Positions 32,643 to 39,766 of a DNA stretch of 64,000 bases are shown here, piece after piece. The position numbers and the translations under genes were made by a program. Source of the DNA: RBG-16-66-20 sp964564865 (GTDB lineage Bacteria; Pseudomonadota; Gammaproteobacteria; Burkholderiales; SG8-39); the NCBI GenBank assembly GCA_964564865.1, contig CAZMDA010000005.1:24047-88046 (forward strand). Reading direction: 5' to 3'. The notes beneath the pieces are model-generated. The model ran no database searches. It saw only the letters and a program-made list of their open reading frames with translations, and had not been told where the DNA came from. How positions within the stretch are numbered: the first letter of the stretch is position 1; each line of letters begins with the position of its first letter.

Positions 32643-35507
32643 ATGCAGATCGCGCAGCAGGGTACGGCAACGAACACGGCCATCGGCGTGGGCGTCTCCG
32701 AACCCAGTTCGCAGCCGCGCACCCCGTATTCCGACTACCGCATCATCCGGCGCAACGGCGCGGTGGTCGGCTTCGAGCCGTCCAAGATCGCGGTCGCCAT
32801 GACCAAGGCCTTCCTCGCGGTCAACGGCAGCCAGGGCGCGGCCTCGGCCCGGATCCGGGAACTGGTGGCCGAACTGGCCGGCAGCGTGGTGAGCGCGCTG
32901 ATCCGCCGCCAGCCGCAGGGCGGCACCTTCCATATAGAGGACGTCCAGGACCAGGTCGAGCTGGCGCTGATGCGCTCGGGCGAGCACGACGTCGCCCGCG
33001 CCTACGTCCTGTACCGCGAGCAGCGCGCGCAGGTGCGGGCGCAGGAGAAGGCGGCCAAGCCGGCCCAGGCCGAGCCGGTGCTGCACGTGGTCGACAACGG
33101 CCAGCGCAAGCCGCTGGACATGGCCGCGCTCGATGCGCTCCTGGCGGGCGCCTGCGAGGGCCTCGCCGCGACCCCGGCGCCGATGCGCGAGGCTCTGCTG
33201 CGCGACCTGTACGACGGCGTGCCGATGGACGAGGTGCGCAAGTCGGCCATCCTCGCCGCGCGCGCGCTGATCGAGAAGGACCCCGCCTACAGCTACGTCA
33301 CCGCGCGGTTGCTGCTGAACACCATCCGCCTGGAAGTGCTGGGCGAGGATGTGCCGGCGGCCGAGGTCCAGGCGCGCACCGCCGCCGCATTCCCCGCCAT
33401 CATCCGCCGCGGCATCGAGGCCGAGCTGATCGACCCGGAGCTGGGCCGCTTCGACCTCGAGCGCCTCGGCCGCGCGCTCCGGTCGGAGAACGACCTCAAG
33501 TTCGGCTACCTCGGCCTGCAGACCCTGTACGACCGCTACTTCCTGCACGTGCGCGACCGGCGCATCGAGCTGCCGCAGGCCTTCTTCATGCGCGTGGCAA
33601 TGGGCCTGGCGCTGCGCGAGAAGGACCGCGAGGCGCGCGCGATCGAGTTCTACAACGTGCTCTCGAGCTTCGACTTCATGAGCTCGACCCCGACCCTGTT
33701 CAACGCCGGCACCCTGCGCTCGCAGCTGTCGTCGTGCTACCTCACCACGGTGGCCGACGACCTCACCGGGATCTACGACGCCATCAAGGAGAACGCGCTG
33801 CTGGCGAAGTACGCCGGGGGCCTGGGCAATGACTGGACGCCGGTGCGCGCGCTCGGGTCGCACATCAAGGGCACCAACGGCAAGTCGCAGGGCGTGGTGC
33901 CCTTCCTGAAGGTGGTCAACGACACCGCGGTGGCGGTGAACCAGGGCGGCAAGAGGAAGGGCGCGGTGTGCTCGTACCTGGAGACCTGGCACCTCGACAT
34001 CGAGGAGTTCCTCGAGTTGCGCAAGAACACCGGCGACGACCGCCGCCGCACGCACGACATGAACACCGCCAACTGGATCCCGGACCTCTTCATGCGCCGC
34101 GTGATGGAGAACCAGGAGTGGACGCTGTTCTCGCCCTCCGACGTCCCGGAGCTGCACGACACGTACGGCAAGGCGTTCGAGACGGCCTACCTCGCCTACG
34201 AGGACAAGGTCGCCCGCGGCGAGCTCAAGCTGTTCAAGAAGGTCCCGGCGGTGCAGCTGTGGCGCAAGATGCTGTCGATGCTGTTCGAGACCGGGCATCC
34301 CTGGATCACGTTCAAGGATCCCTGCAACATCCGCAGCCCGCAGCAGCACATCGGCGTGGTGCACAGCTCCAACCTTTGCACCGAGATCACGCTCAACACC
34401 TCGGCCGACGAGATCGCGGTCTGCAACCTGGGCTCGGTGAACCTGGTGGCGCACCTGAAGGACGAGGGCGGGCGCAAGGTGCTCGACTTCGACAAGCTGA
34501 AGCGCACCATCCGCACCGCGATGCGGATGCTGGACAACGTCATCGACATCAACTACTACGCGGTGGACAAGGCGGCCAACTCGAACCAGCGCCACCGCCC
34601 GGTCGGCCTGGGCATCATGGGCTTCCAGGACTGCCTGCACGCGATGCGCATCCCCTACGCCTCCAACGCGGCGATGGAGTTCGCCGACCGCGGCATGGAG
34701 ATGGTGTGCTACGCCGCCTACTGGGCCTCGACGGAGCTGGCCGAGGAACGCGGCCGCTACCCCTCGTTCAAGGGCTCGCTCTGGGACCGGGGCATCCTGC
34801 CGCAGGACACCCTCGACCTGCTCGCCGCCGAGCGCGGCGGCTACGTCGAGGTGGACCGCAGCTCGGCGCTCGACTGGGAGCCGCTGCGCGCGCGCATCCG
34901 GCAGCACGGCATGCGCAACTCCAACTGCATCGCCATCGCCCCGACCGCGACCATCGCCAACATCATCGGCGTCTCGGCCTCGATCGAGCCGACCTACCAG
35001 AACCTGTACGTGAAGTCGAACCTCTCGGGCGAGTTCACCGTCACCAACGAGTACCTGGTGGCCGACCTCAAGCGCGAGGGGCTGTGGGACGAGGTGATGA
35101 TCTCCGACCTGAAGTACTTCGACGGCAACCTGGCGCGCATCGACCGCGCCCCGGCCGAGCTGCGGCGGCTGTACGCGACCGCGTTCGAGGTCGAGCCGAA
35201 GTGGCTGGTGGAGGCGGGCGCGCGGCGGCAGAAGTGGATCGACCAGTCGCAGTCCCTCAACATCTACATGGCCGGGGCCTCGGGCAAGACCCTCGACGAG
35301 ACCTACAAGCTGGCCTGGATCCGTGGCCTGAAGACCACCTACTACCTGCGCGCCATGGGCGCGACGCACGCCGAGAAATCGACCACCAAGGCGGGGCACC
35401 TCAACGCCGTGCCCTCGGGGGCGGCGGACACGATGGCGGCGGCGCCCTCCGCCGGCGAGGCGAAGTTCTGCGCCATCGACAACCCCGAATGCGAGGCCTG
35501 CCAGTAA
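32643..35507 (+). CDS. nrdA: Ribonucleoside-diphosphate reductase class Ia, alpha subunit
   Basis: Reduces ribonucleotides to deoxyribonucleotides. It has 954 residues. An N-terminal ATP cone (about 30-125, VVGFEPSKIAVAMTKAF) is followed by a second, degenerate cone-like region (about 140-220), so the protein is longer than E. coli NrdA (761), similar to pseudomonad enzymes. Active-site pieces: Cys in LSSCYLTTV, NLCTEITLN (Asn-x-Cys-x-Glu) and Cys in AVCNLGSVNL, with the C-terminal redox cysteines in DNPECEACQ. ATG 32643 is chosen because a start at 32538 would lie inside the NrdR region. It overlaps nrdB. Confidence 0.96.
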   Translation: MQIAQQGTATNTAIGVGVSEPSSQPRTPYSDYRIIRRNGAVVGFEPSKIAVAMTKAFLAVNGSQGAASARIRELVAELAGSVVSALIRRQPQGGTFHIEDVQDQVELALMRSGEHDVARAYVLYREQRAQVRAQEKAAKPAQAEPVLHVVDNGQRKPLDMAALDALLAGACEGLAATPAPMREALLRDLYDGVPMDEVRKSAILAARALIEKDPAYSYVTARLLLNTIRLEVLGEDVPAAEVQARTAAAFPAIIRRGIEAELIDPELGRFDLERLGRALRSENDLKFGYLGLQTLYDRYFLHVRDRRIELPQAFFMRVAMGLALREKDREARAIEFYNVLSSFDFMSSTPTLFNAGTLRSQLSSCYLTTVADDLTGIYDAIKENALLAKYAGGLGNDWTPVRALGSHIKGTNGKSQGVVPFLKVVNDTAVAVNQGGKRKGAVCSYLETWHLDIEEFLELRKNTGDDRRRTHDMNTANWIPDLFMRRVMENQEWTLFSPSDVPELHDTYGKAFETAYLAYEDKVARGELKLFKKVPAVQLWRKMLSMLFETGHPWITFKDPCNIRSPQQHIGVVHSSNLCTEITLNTSADEIAVCNLGSVNLVAHLKDEGGRKVLDFDKLKRTIRTAMRMLDNVIDINYYAVDKAANSNQRHRPVGLGIMGFQDCLHAMRIPYASNAAMEFADRGMEMVCYAAYWASTELAEERGRYPSFKGSLWDRGILPQDTLDLLAAERGGYVEVDRSSALDWEPLRARIRQHGMRNSNCIAIAPTATIANIIGVSASIEPTYQNLYVKSNLSGEFTVTNEYLVADLKREGLWDEVMISDLKYFDGNLARIDRAPAELRRLYATAFEVEPKWLVEAGARRQKWIDQSQSLNIYMAGASGKTLDETYKLAWIRGLKTTYYLRAMGATHAEKSTTKAGHLNAVPSGAADTMAAAPSAGEAKFCAIDNPECEACQ

Positions 35508-36646
35508 TGCTCAGCTTCGAGGAAGAGGCCAAGGCCAACCCGATGTCCGGGCTCGCGATCCCGCCCCAGGCCGGCTTCGTGCCGCCGTCCCAGGGCGCCG
35601 ACCAGCGCTTTGCCGCCGGCAACGCCCACCGCCGCATCACGGTCGAGGACAAGCGCATCATCAATTCCAAGGCCGACGTCAACCAGCTGGTGCCGTTCAA
35701 GTACAAGTGGGCCTGGGAGAAGTACATCGCCGCCTGCGCCAACCACTGGATGCCGCAGGAAGTGAACATGAGCCGCGACATCGCGCTCTGGAAGGACCCC
35801 AACGGCCTCACCGGGGACGAGCGGCGCCTGGTCACGCGCAACCTGGGCTTCTTCGTCACCGCGGATTCTCTGGCGGCGAACAACATCGTGCTGGGCACCT
35901 ACCGGCACATCACCGCCCCGGAGTGCCGCCAGTACCTGCTGCGCCAGGCCTTCGAGGAGGCGATCCACACCCACGCCTACCAGTACATCGTCGAGAGCCT
36001 GGACCTGGACGAGGGCGAGGTGTTCAACGCCTACCACGAGATCGCGTCGATCCGGGACAAGGACGAGTTCCTGATCCCGTTCATCGACACCCTGACCAAC
36101 CCGTCGTTCAAGACCGGCACCCAGCAGGCCGACCAGGACCTGCTGAAGAGCCTGATCGTGTTCTCCTGCCTGATGGAGGGGCTGTTCTTCTACGTCGGCT
36201 TCACCCAGATCCTGGCGCTCGGGCGGCAGAACAAGATGACCGGCGCCGCCGAGCAGTACATGTACATCCTGCGCGACGAGTCGATGCACTGCAACTTCGG
36301 CATCGACCTGGTGAACCAGATCAAGCTCGAGAACCCGCAGCTGTGGACGCCGCAGTTCCGCGAGGAGCTGGCGGGGATCTTCCGCAAGGGCGTCGAGCTG
36401 GAGTACCGCTACGCCGAGGACACCATGCCGCGCGGCGTGCTCGGCCTCAACGCCCCGATGTTCAAGGAGTACCTGCGCTTCATCTGCAACCGCCGCTGCC
36501 AGCAGATCGGCCTGGAGCAGCTCTATCCGGGGGCGAGCAACCCGTTCCCGTGGATGAGCGAGATGATCGACCTCAAGAAGGAGCGCAATTTCTTCGAGAC
36601 CCGCGTCATCGAGTACCAGACCGGCGGCGCGCTGAGCTGGGACTGA
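35507..36646 (+). CDS. nrdB: Ribonucleoside-diphosphate reductase class Ia, beta subunit
   Basis: Diiron-tyrosyl radical subunit, 379 residues. Iron ligands and radical site: ADSLAANN (acidic ligand), FEEAIHTHAYQYI (ExxH with the radical Tyr four residues after His), FSCLMEGLFFY and DESMHCNFG (second ExxH). The Tyr is present, so this is a conventional class Ia enzyme. Its start codon overlaps the nrdA stop (TAATG), which ensures near-equal synthesis. Confidence 0.97.
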   Translation: MLSFEEEAKANPMSGLAIPPQAGFVPPSQGADQRFAAGNAHRRITVEDKRIINSKADVNQLVPFKYKWAWEKYIAACANHWMPQEVNMSRDIALWKDPNGLTGDERRLVTRNLGFFVTADSLAANNIVLGTYRHITAPECRQYLLRQAFEEAIHTHAYQYIVESLDLDEGEVFNAYHEIASIRDKDEFLIPFIDTLTNPSFKTGTQQADQDLLKSLIVFSCLMEGLFFYVGFTQILALGRQNKMTGAAEQYMYILRDESMHCNFGIDLVNQIKLENPQLWTPQFREELAGIFRKGVELEYRYAEDTMPRGVLGLNAPMFKEYLRFICNRRCQQIGLEQLYPGASNPFPWMSEMIDLKKERNFFETRVIEYQTGGALSWD

Positions 36647-36665
36647 TGAGGCAACCGGAACCGAC

Positions 36666-36920
36666 ATGCACAAAGTGACCGCCTGCAAGGCCGAGGACGA
36701 CTACAAGCTCTGGATCCGGTTCGACGACGGGCTGGAGGGCAGCGTGTTCCTCGGCAACCTGCTCGAGATCGGCGCCTTCAAGCTGTGGCTGGACGTGCGC
36801 GAGTTCGAGAAGGTGAGCGTGGACCCCGAGACCGCGACCGTCACCTGGGAGGGGGGCATCCGGCTGGACCCGGACATCCTGTACCAGGACATCGCCGGCC
36901 GGGGGGCGAGGCAGGAATGA
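36666..36920 (+). CDS. DUF2442 family protein
   Basis: An 84-residue protein (MHKVTACKAEDDYKLWIRFDDGLEGSVFLGNLL, FKLWLDVREFEKVSVDPETATVTWEGGIRLDPDILYQDI) matching DUF2442, a small beta-rich family. DUF2442 genes often stand next to DUF4160 genes and resemble toxin-antitoxin pairs, but no DUF4160 partner is here. It follows nrdB by 19 bases and may be the last gene of that transcript. Confidence 0.85.
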   Translation: MHKVTACKAEDDYKLWIRFDDGLEGSVFLGNLLEIGAFKLWLDVREFEKVSVDPETATVTWEGGIRLDPDILYQDIAGRGARQE

Positions 36921-37025
36921 AGTCGGCAGCATTCAGTCCGCGGGCGGGAAGAGATTCCAGCGCGCGGTTGAATAGTCCGGGCCTGTGCGGCCGGGCTCCT
37001 TTGCAACTACCTTAAGGAGATAGTC

Positions 37026-37322
37026 ATGGCGAAGAAAAAAGCGAAAAAAGCGGCGAAGAAAAAGAAAAAGAAGAAAGCATCAAAAAAGAAGAAATCGTCC
37101 AAGAAGAAAGCATCAAAAAAGAAGGTAGCGGGTAAAAAGAAAAAGGCCGCAAAGAAGAAGTCAGGCAAGAAGAAAGCGGCCGCCAAACCCGCAAGACCTG
37201 TGGTCGGCACTGCGATGAGGACGGCACCCACTGCGCCCTCCACCGCTGCGATGACCGGCGCGAGAACAGCCGCGCTGAATCCGGCGGCCGCATGGCCGTT
37301 TCCAACCGGATCCCGGCCGTAA
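37026..37322 (+). CDS. Lysine-rich histone H1-like protein
   Basis: A 98-residue protein. Residues 2-55 are almost only Lys, Ala and Ser (blocks such as KKASKKKKSSKKKASKKK), a disordered DNA- or RNA-binding tail like histone H1 or AlgP. Residues 56-98 differ: Pro/Ala/Thr-rich and ending NPAAAWPFPTGSRP. AAGGAG precedes the ATG. The A-rich coding strand, rich in both AAA and AAG, stands out sharply from the surrounding GC-rich DNA. A nucleoid-associated role is likely but unproven. Confidence 0.8.
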   Translation: MAKKKAKKAAKKKKKKKASKKKKSSKKKASKKKVAGKKKKAAKKKSGKKKAAAKPARPVVGTAMRTAPTAPSTAAMTGARTAALNPAAAWPFPTGSRP

Positions 37323-37343
37323 CCGGGAACCGATCGGGAACGT

Positions 37344-37367
37344 GGCGGGGGGCGCAAGCCCCTCGCC
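37344..37367 (+). terminator. GCAA-tetraloop hairpin after the lysine-rich gene
   Basis: GGCGGGGGGC-GCAA-GCCCCTCGCC is a 10-bp stem with one mismatch and a stable GNRA-type loop, 22 bases after the stop codon. There is no U-tract, so it could be a processing or Rho-dependent end rather than an intrinsic terminator. Confidence 0.4.
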
Positions 37368-37376
37368 AGGGCCCTA

Positions 37377-37444
37377 GAAGCTCTCCGGACCGGCTGGGTC
37401 GTTCGGCTCAGACCTGAAAGATCCGGGCCGGTCCGAGAGGCTTC
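37377..37444. other. Long bulged hairpin
   Basis: GAAGC, TCTC and GGACCGGC on the left (37377-37394) pair with GCCGGTCC, GAGA and GCTTC on the right (37427-37444), leaving two single-base bulges and a 32-base loop. A 17-bp stem of this kind could be an RNA element or a strand-neutral palindrome remnant. Confidence 0.4.
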
Positions 37445-37553
37445 CTGCTGACGTGATTTTACCTTGCCGGGAGGACGCCCGGAAACCCAAAAACCCCTTA
37501 TAAAACAATGCTGCCTGACCGCAACATGGGCCGCCCACGACCAGGGGAAGCGA

Positions 37554-37583
37554 TTGACCTAGAGCGAACTTTCCAGCTATGAT
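37554..37583 (+). promoter_or_regulatory. Sigma-70 promoter of the transglycosylase gene
   Basis: TTGACC (37554-37559), an 18-base spacer and TATGAT (37578-37583), each one mismatch from consensus. The start would be near 37590, giving an unusually long 210-base leader. Confidence 0.6.
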
Positions 37584-37589
37584 CCATAC

Positions 37590-37800
37590 TGTTGCGCCGC
37601 AACAATCCCGCATGGGCCCTATGGCTCACGGGTGCGTGCCTGAACCGGCAACCAGTGCCCGGCAGGCACGTCCAAGGCCCGGGGCTTTCGCCCCGGCCGG
37701 TTCCGCCAATTCCATTCCGCGCCACCCTGCGTCCGCTTCCGGCCGCTGGGCAGCGGGTTGGGTGTGGCGCGGGACGGCGCAATTGGCAAGGAGGTACGAC
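37590..37800 (+). promoter_or_regulatory. Structured 5' leader of the transglycosylase mRNA
   Basis: Two clear hairpins: CGTGCCTG/CAGGCACG (37635-37642 with 37663-37670) and CCGGGGC-TTTC-GCCCCGG (37679-37696). A strong AAGGAGG at about 37788-37794 precedes the ATG. The length and structure could allow post-transcriptional control. No known riboswitch consensus was recognised. Confidence 0.35.
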
Positions 37801-38505
37801 ATGAACGCTAGCAACCAATCCACGATGCGCCTGCCCGGGCTGGGCGCGGCGCAGCGGCTTCTGTCCGCGGCCCACACGCTGCTCGCCCTGTTCGGTCTGG
37901 CCGTGGCGGTGGTCCTGCTGTTCGCCGCCGCGCTGCCCGAGACCCGCGAGGCGATGCTGCGGCAACTGGGCACCCTGTCGGCGGCCTGGGAGGCGCAGGC
38001 CGGGAACGTCAGCGCCGGCACCATCCAGGCGGCGGCAGGCGAAGGCAGCCAGATGCACGAGCGGCGCGCCGTGACCGAGTTCATCGCCAAGCGCTACCGG
38101 GTCGCCGAGGACGCGATCGCCGGATTCGTCGAAGCGGCCTACCGCGCCGGCGGGCAGTTCAAGGTGGATCCGCTGCTGATCCTGGCGGTGATGGCGGTCG
38201 AATCGCGCTACAACCCGGTCGCCGAGAGCAACATGGGCGCCAGGGGACTGATGCAGGTGATCCCCAAGTTCCACCAGGAGAAGCTGCTCGAGCACGGCGG
38301 CGAGCCGGCGCTGCTCGATCCCGAGGTCAACATCCAGGTTGGCGCCCAGATCCTGCGCGAATACCTGCGGCGCTTCGGCGAGGTCGAGACCGCGCTGCAG
38401 ATGTATGCCGGCGCCTTCGACATCCCGAACTACCCGTACGCCGGCAAGGTGCTCGCCGAGCGCGCGCGCCTGGAGCAGGCCGCGCGCGTCAGACGCTCGG
38501 CGTAG
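37801..38505 (+). CDS. Membrane-anchored lytic transglycosylase (SLT domain)
   Basis: A 234-residue protein. After a hydrophilic start a single helix (about 28-50, LLALFGLAVAVVLLFAAAL) anchors it, and a coiled linker follows. The SLT fold begins near 105, with LLILAVMAVESRYNPVAESNMGARGLMQVIPKF (catalytic Glu in VES) and LQMYAGAFDIPNYPYAGKVLAER. It would cleave murein in the periplasm. It has its own promoter and a long leader. It is convergent with the aminotransferase, overlapping it by 17 bases. Confidence 0.92.
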   Translation: MNASNQSTMRLPGLGAAQRLLSAAHTLLALFGLAVAVVLLFAAALPETREAMLRQLGTLSAAWEAQAGNVSAGTIQAAAGEGSQMHERRAVTEFIAKRYRVAEDAIAGFVEAAYRAGGQFKVDPLLILAVMAVESRYNPVAESNMGARGLMQVIPKFHQEKLLEHGGEPALLDPEVNIQVGAQILREYLRRFGEVETALQMYAGAFDIPNYPYAGKVLAERARLEQAARVRRSA

Positions 38506-39691
38506 TTCCGACGCGGAACCGGAGCAGCCGCGCCGCGCCTTCCTCCAGGTCCGCCATGGCGCGGGTGTAGGCGAAGCGCACGCAGCCCGCGGTGCCGTTG
38601 GCGCCGAAGTCGACGCCCGGCGTGGCCGCGACGCCCTCCTGCTCCAGCAGTTCCAGCGCATAGCGCCGCCCGTCGCCAGACGGGCAGCCCGCATAGGCGT
38701 AGAACGCCCCCGCCGGCTGCGCCGGCACCGCCAGGCCGGCGTGCGCCAGCGCCGGCAGCAGGAAGTCCCGCCGCCGCGCGAACTCTGCCCGGCGCGCCTC
38801 CAGCACCGCGATCGTCTCCGGCTCGAACGCGGCCAGCGCCGCGTGCTGCCCGATCGCCGGCGCGCAGATGTAAAGGTGCTGGGCAAGCTTCTCGAACTCG
38901 CGCACCCGCTCCCCGGGCAGCACCGCCCAGCCCAGGCGCCAGCCGGTCATGCAGAAGTACTTCGAGAAGCTGTTGATGACCACGACCTCGCCGGGCAGGC
39001 CGAGCGCGGTGCGCGGCGCCTGGCCGTAGACCAGGCCCTGGTAGATCTCGTCCACCAGAAGCACGCCGCCGCGCTCGGCGACGAACCCGGCGATCCGCGC
39101 GAGCTCGTCGGGCGCGATCACGGCACCGGTGGGGTTGGCGGGGGTGCCCAGCAGCAGGCCCCGGGTGCGCGCGCCCCACGCCTCGCGCACCATCTCCAGC
39201 GTCGGCTGCCAGTTGGTCCCGGGCGTGACGGCGAGGGCGCGCGCGCGTCCCTCGAAGGCGCGCACCATGTGGCGGTAGCCCGGATAGCCCGGGTCCGGCA
39301 CCAGGACCTCGTCGCCCGGGTCGACGTACAGCGCCAGGGCGAGCAGCAGCGCGCCCGAGGCGCCCGCGGTCACCGCGACGCGCGCCGGATCGAGCGCGGC
39401 GCCGTACTCGCGCGCGTAGTGGCCGGCGATGGCCTCGCGCAGCGCCGCCAGGCCCAGGGTCGAGGTATAGGCGCTGCGGCCCTCGCGCAACGCGCGGACC
39501 GCGGCCTCCACCACCGCCTCGGGGGCGGTGAAATCCGGCTCGCCGATCTCCATGTGGATGACGCGCCGGCCGGCGGCCTCCAGCGCCTGGGCGCGCGCGA
39601 GCACGTCCATCACCACGAAGGGCTGGACCTCGGCGACGCGCCGGGCGGCGCGCCGCACTCGTGCTTCGCTGCGGCCTGCGGTCGGGGGCAT
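38489..39691 (-). CDS. Pyridoxal-phosphate-dependent aminotransferase (class I/II)
   Basis: A 400-residue fold-type I aminotransferase of the aspartate/alanine group. It has FVVMDVLARAQALEAAGRRVIHMEIGEPDF near the start, the Asn/Pro segment GTPANPTGAVI, the Asp-x-x-Tyr element LLVDEIYQGLVYG and the PLP lysine in SFSKYFCMTGWRLGW. The exact amino donor is not evident from sequence. It is divergent from the malic enzyme across a compact spacer with mirror-image -10 hexamers. Confidence 0.9.
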   Translation of the reverse strand: MPPTAGRSEARVRRAARRVAEVQPFVVMDVLARAQALEAAGRRVIHMEIGEPDFTAPEAVVEAAVRALREGRSAYTSTLGLAALREAIAGHYAREYGAALDPARVAVTAGASGALLLALALYVDPGDEVLVPDPGYPGYRHMVRAFEGRARALAVTPGTNWQPTLEMVREAWGARTRGLLLGTPANPTGAVIAPDELARIAGFVAERGGVLLVDEIYQGLVYGQAPRTALGLPGEVVVINSFSKYFCMTGWRLGWAVLPGERVREFEKLAQHLYICAPAIGQHAALAAFEPETIAVLEARRAEFARRRDFLLPALAHAGLAVPAQPAGAFYAYAGCPSGDGRRYALELLEQEGVAATPGVDFGANGTAGCVRFAYTRAMADLEEGAARLLRFRVGTTPSV

Positions 39692-39712
39692 GGTCTGCGG
39701 GGGGGAGGCGCG

Positions 39713-39728
39713 ATTATACGGATATAAT
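39713..39728. promoter_or_regulatory. Divergent promoter with two perfect TATAAT elements
   Basis: ATTATACGGATATAAT is an inverted repeat with ATTATA and TATAAT arms around CGGA. It reads as a perfect TATAAT on the plus strand (39723-39728, towards maeB) and on the minus strand (39713-39718, towards the aminotransferase). No TTGACA-like -35 is apparent at the proper distance on either side. Confidence 0.5.
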
Positions 39729-39766
39729 TTTTGCCCGATGCCCGGCAGTGCCGAAGAGGAAATCCG

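Larger units (their letters stand above)
37323..37800 (+). other. Long non-coding stretch between the lysine-rich gene and the transglycosylase
   Basis: 478 bases without a convincing gene. They contain, in order, a GCAA-loop hairpin, a long bulged hairpin, an AT-richer patch (about 37487-37510), a near-consensus promoter at 37554-37583 and a roughly 210-base structured leader. A reading frame open from 37579 into the transglycosylase has no family-like residues before 37801. I could not match the stretch to a known RNA family by eye. Confidence 0.5.

Noticed and set aside
36666..36920. Toxin-antitoxin pair based on DUF2442
   Set aside because: No DUF4160 or other small partner gene lies next to it.
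37026..37200. A-rich stretch as a sequencing or contamination artefact
   Set aside because: It is fully in frame with a good ribosome-binding site and encodes an H1-like Lys/Ala/Ser protein, a known bacterial type.
37579..37800. 74-residue upstream extension of the transglycosylase frame
   Set aside because: Composition is low-complexity with no signal or domain features, and AAGGAGG sits directly before ATG 37801.
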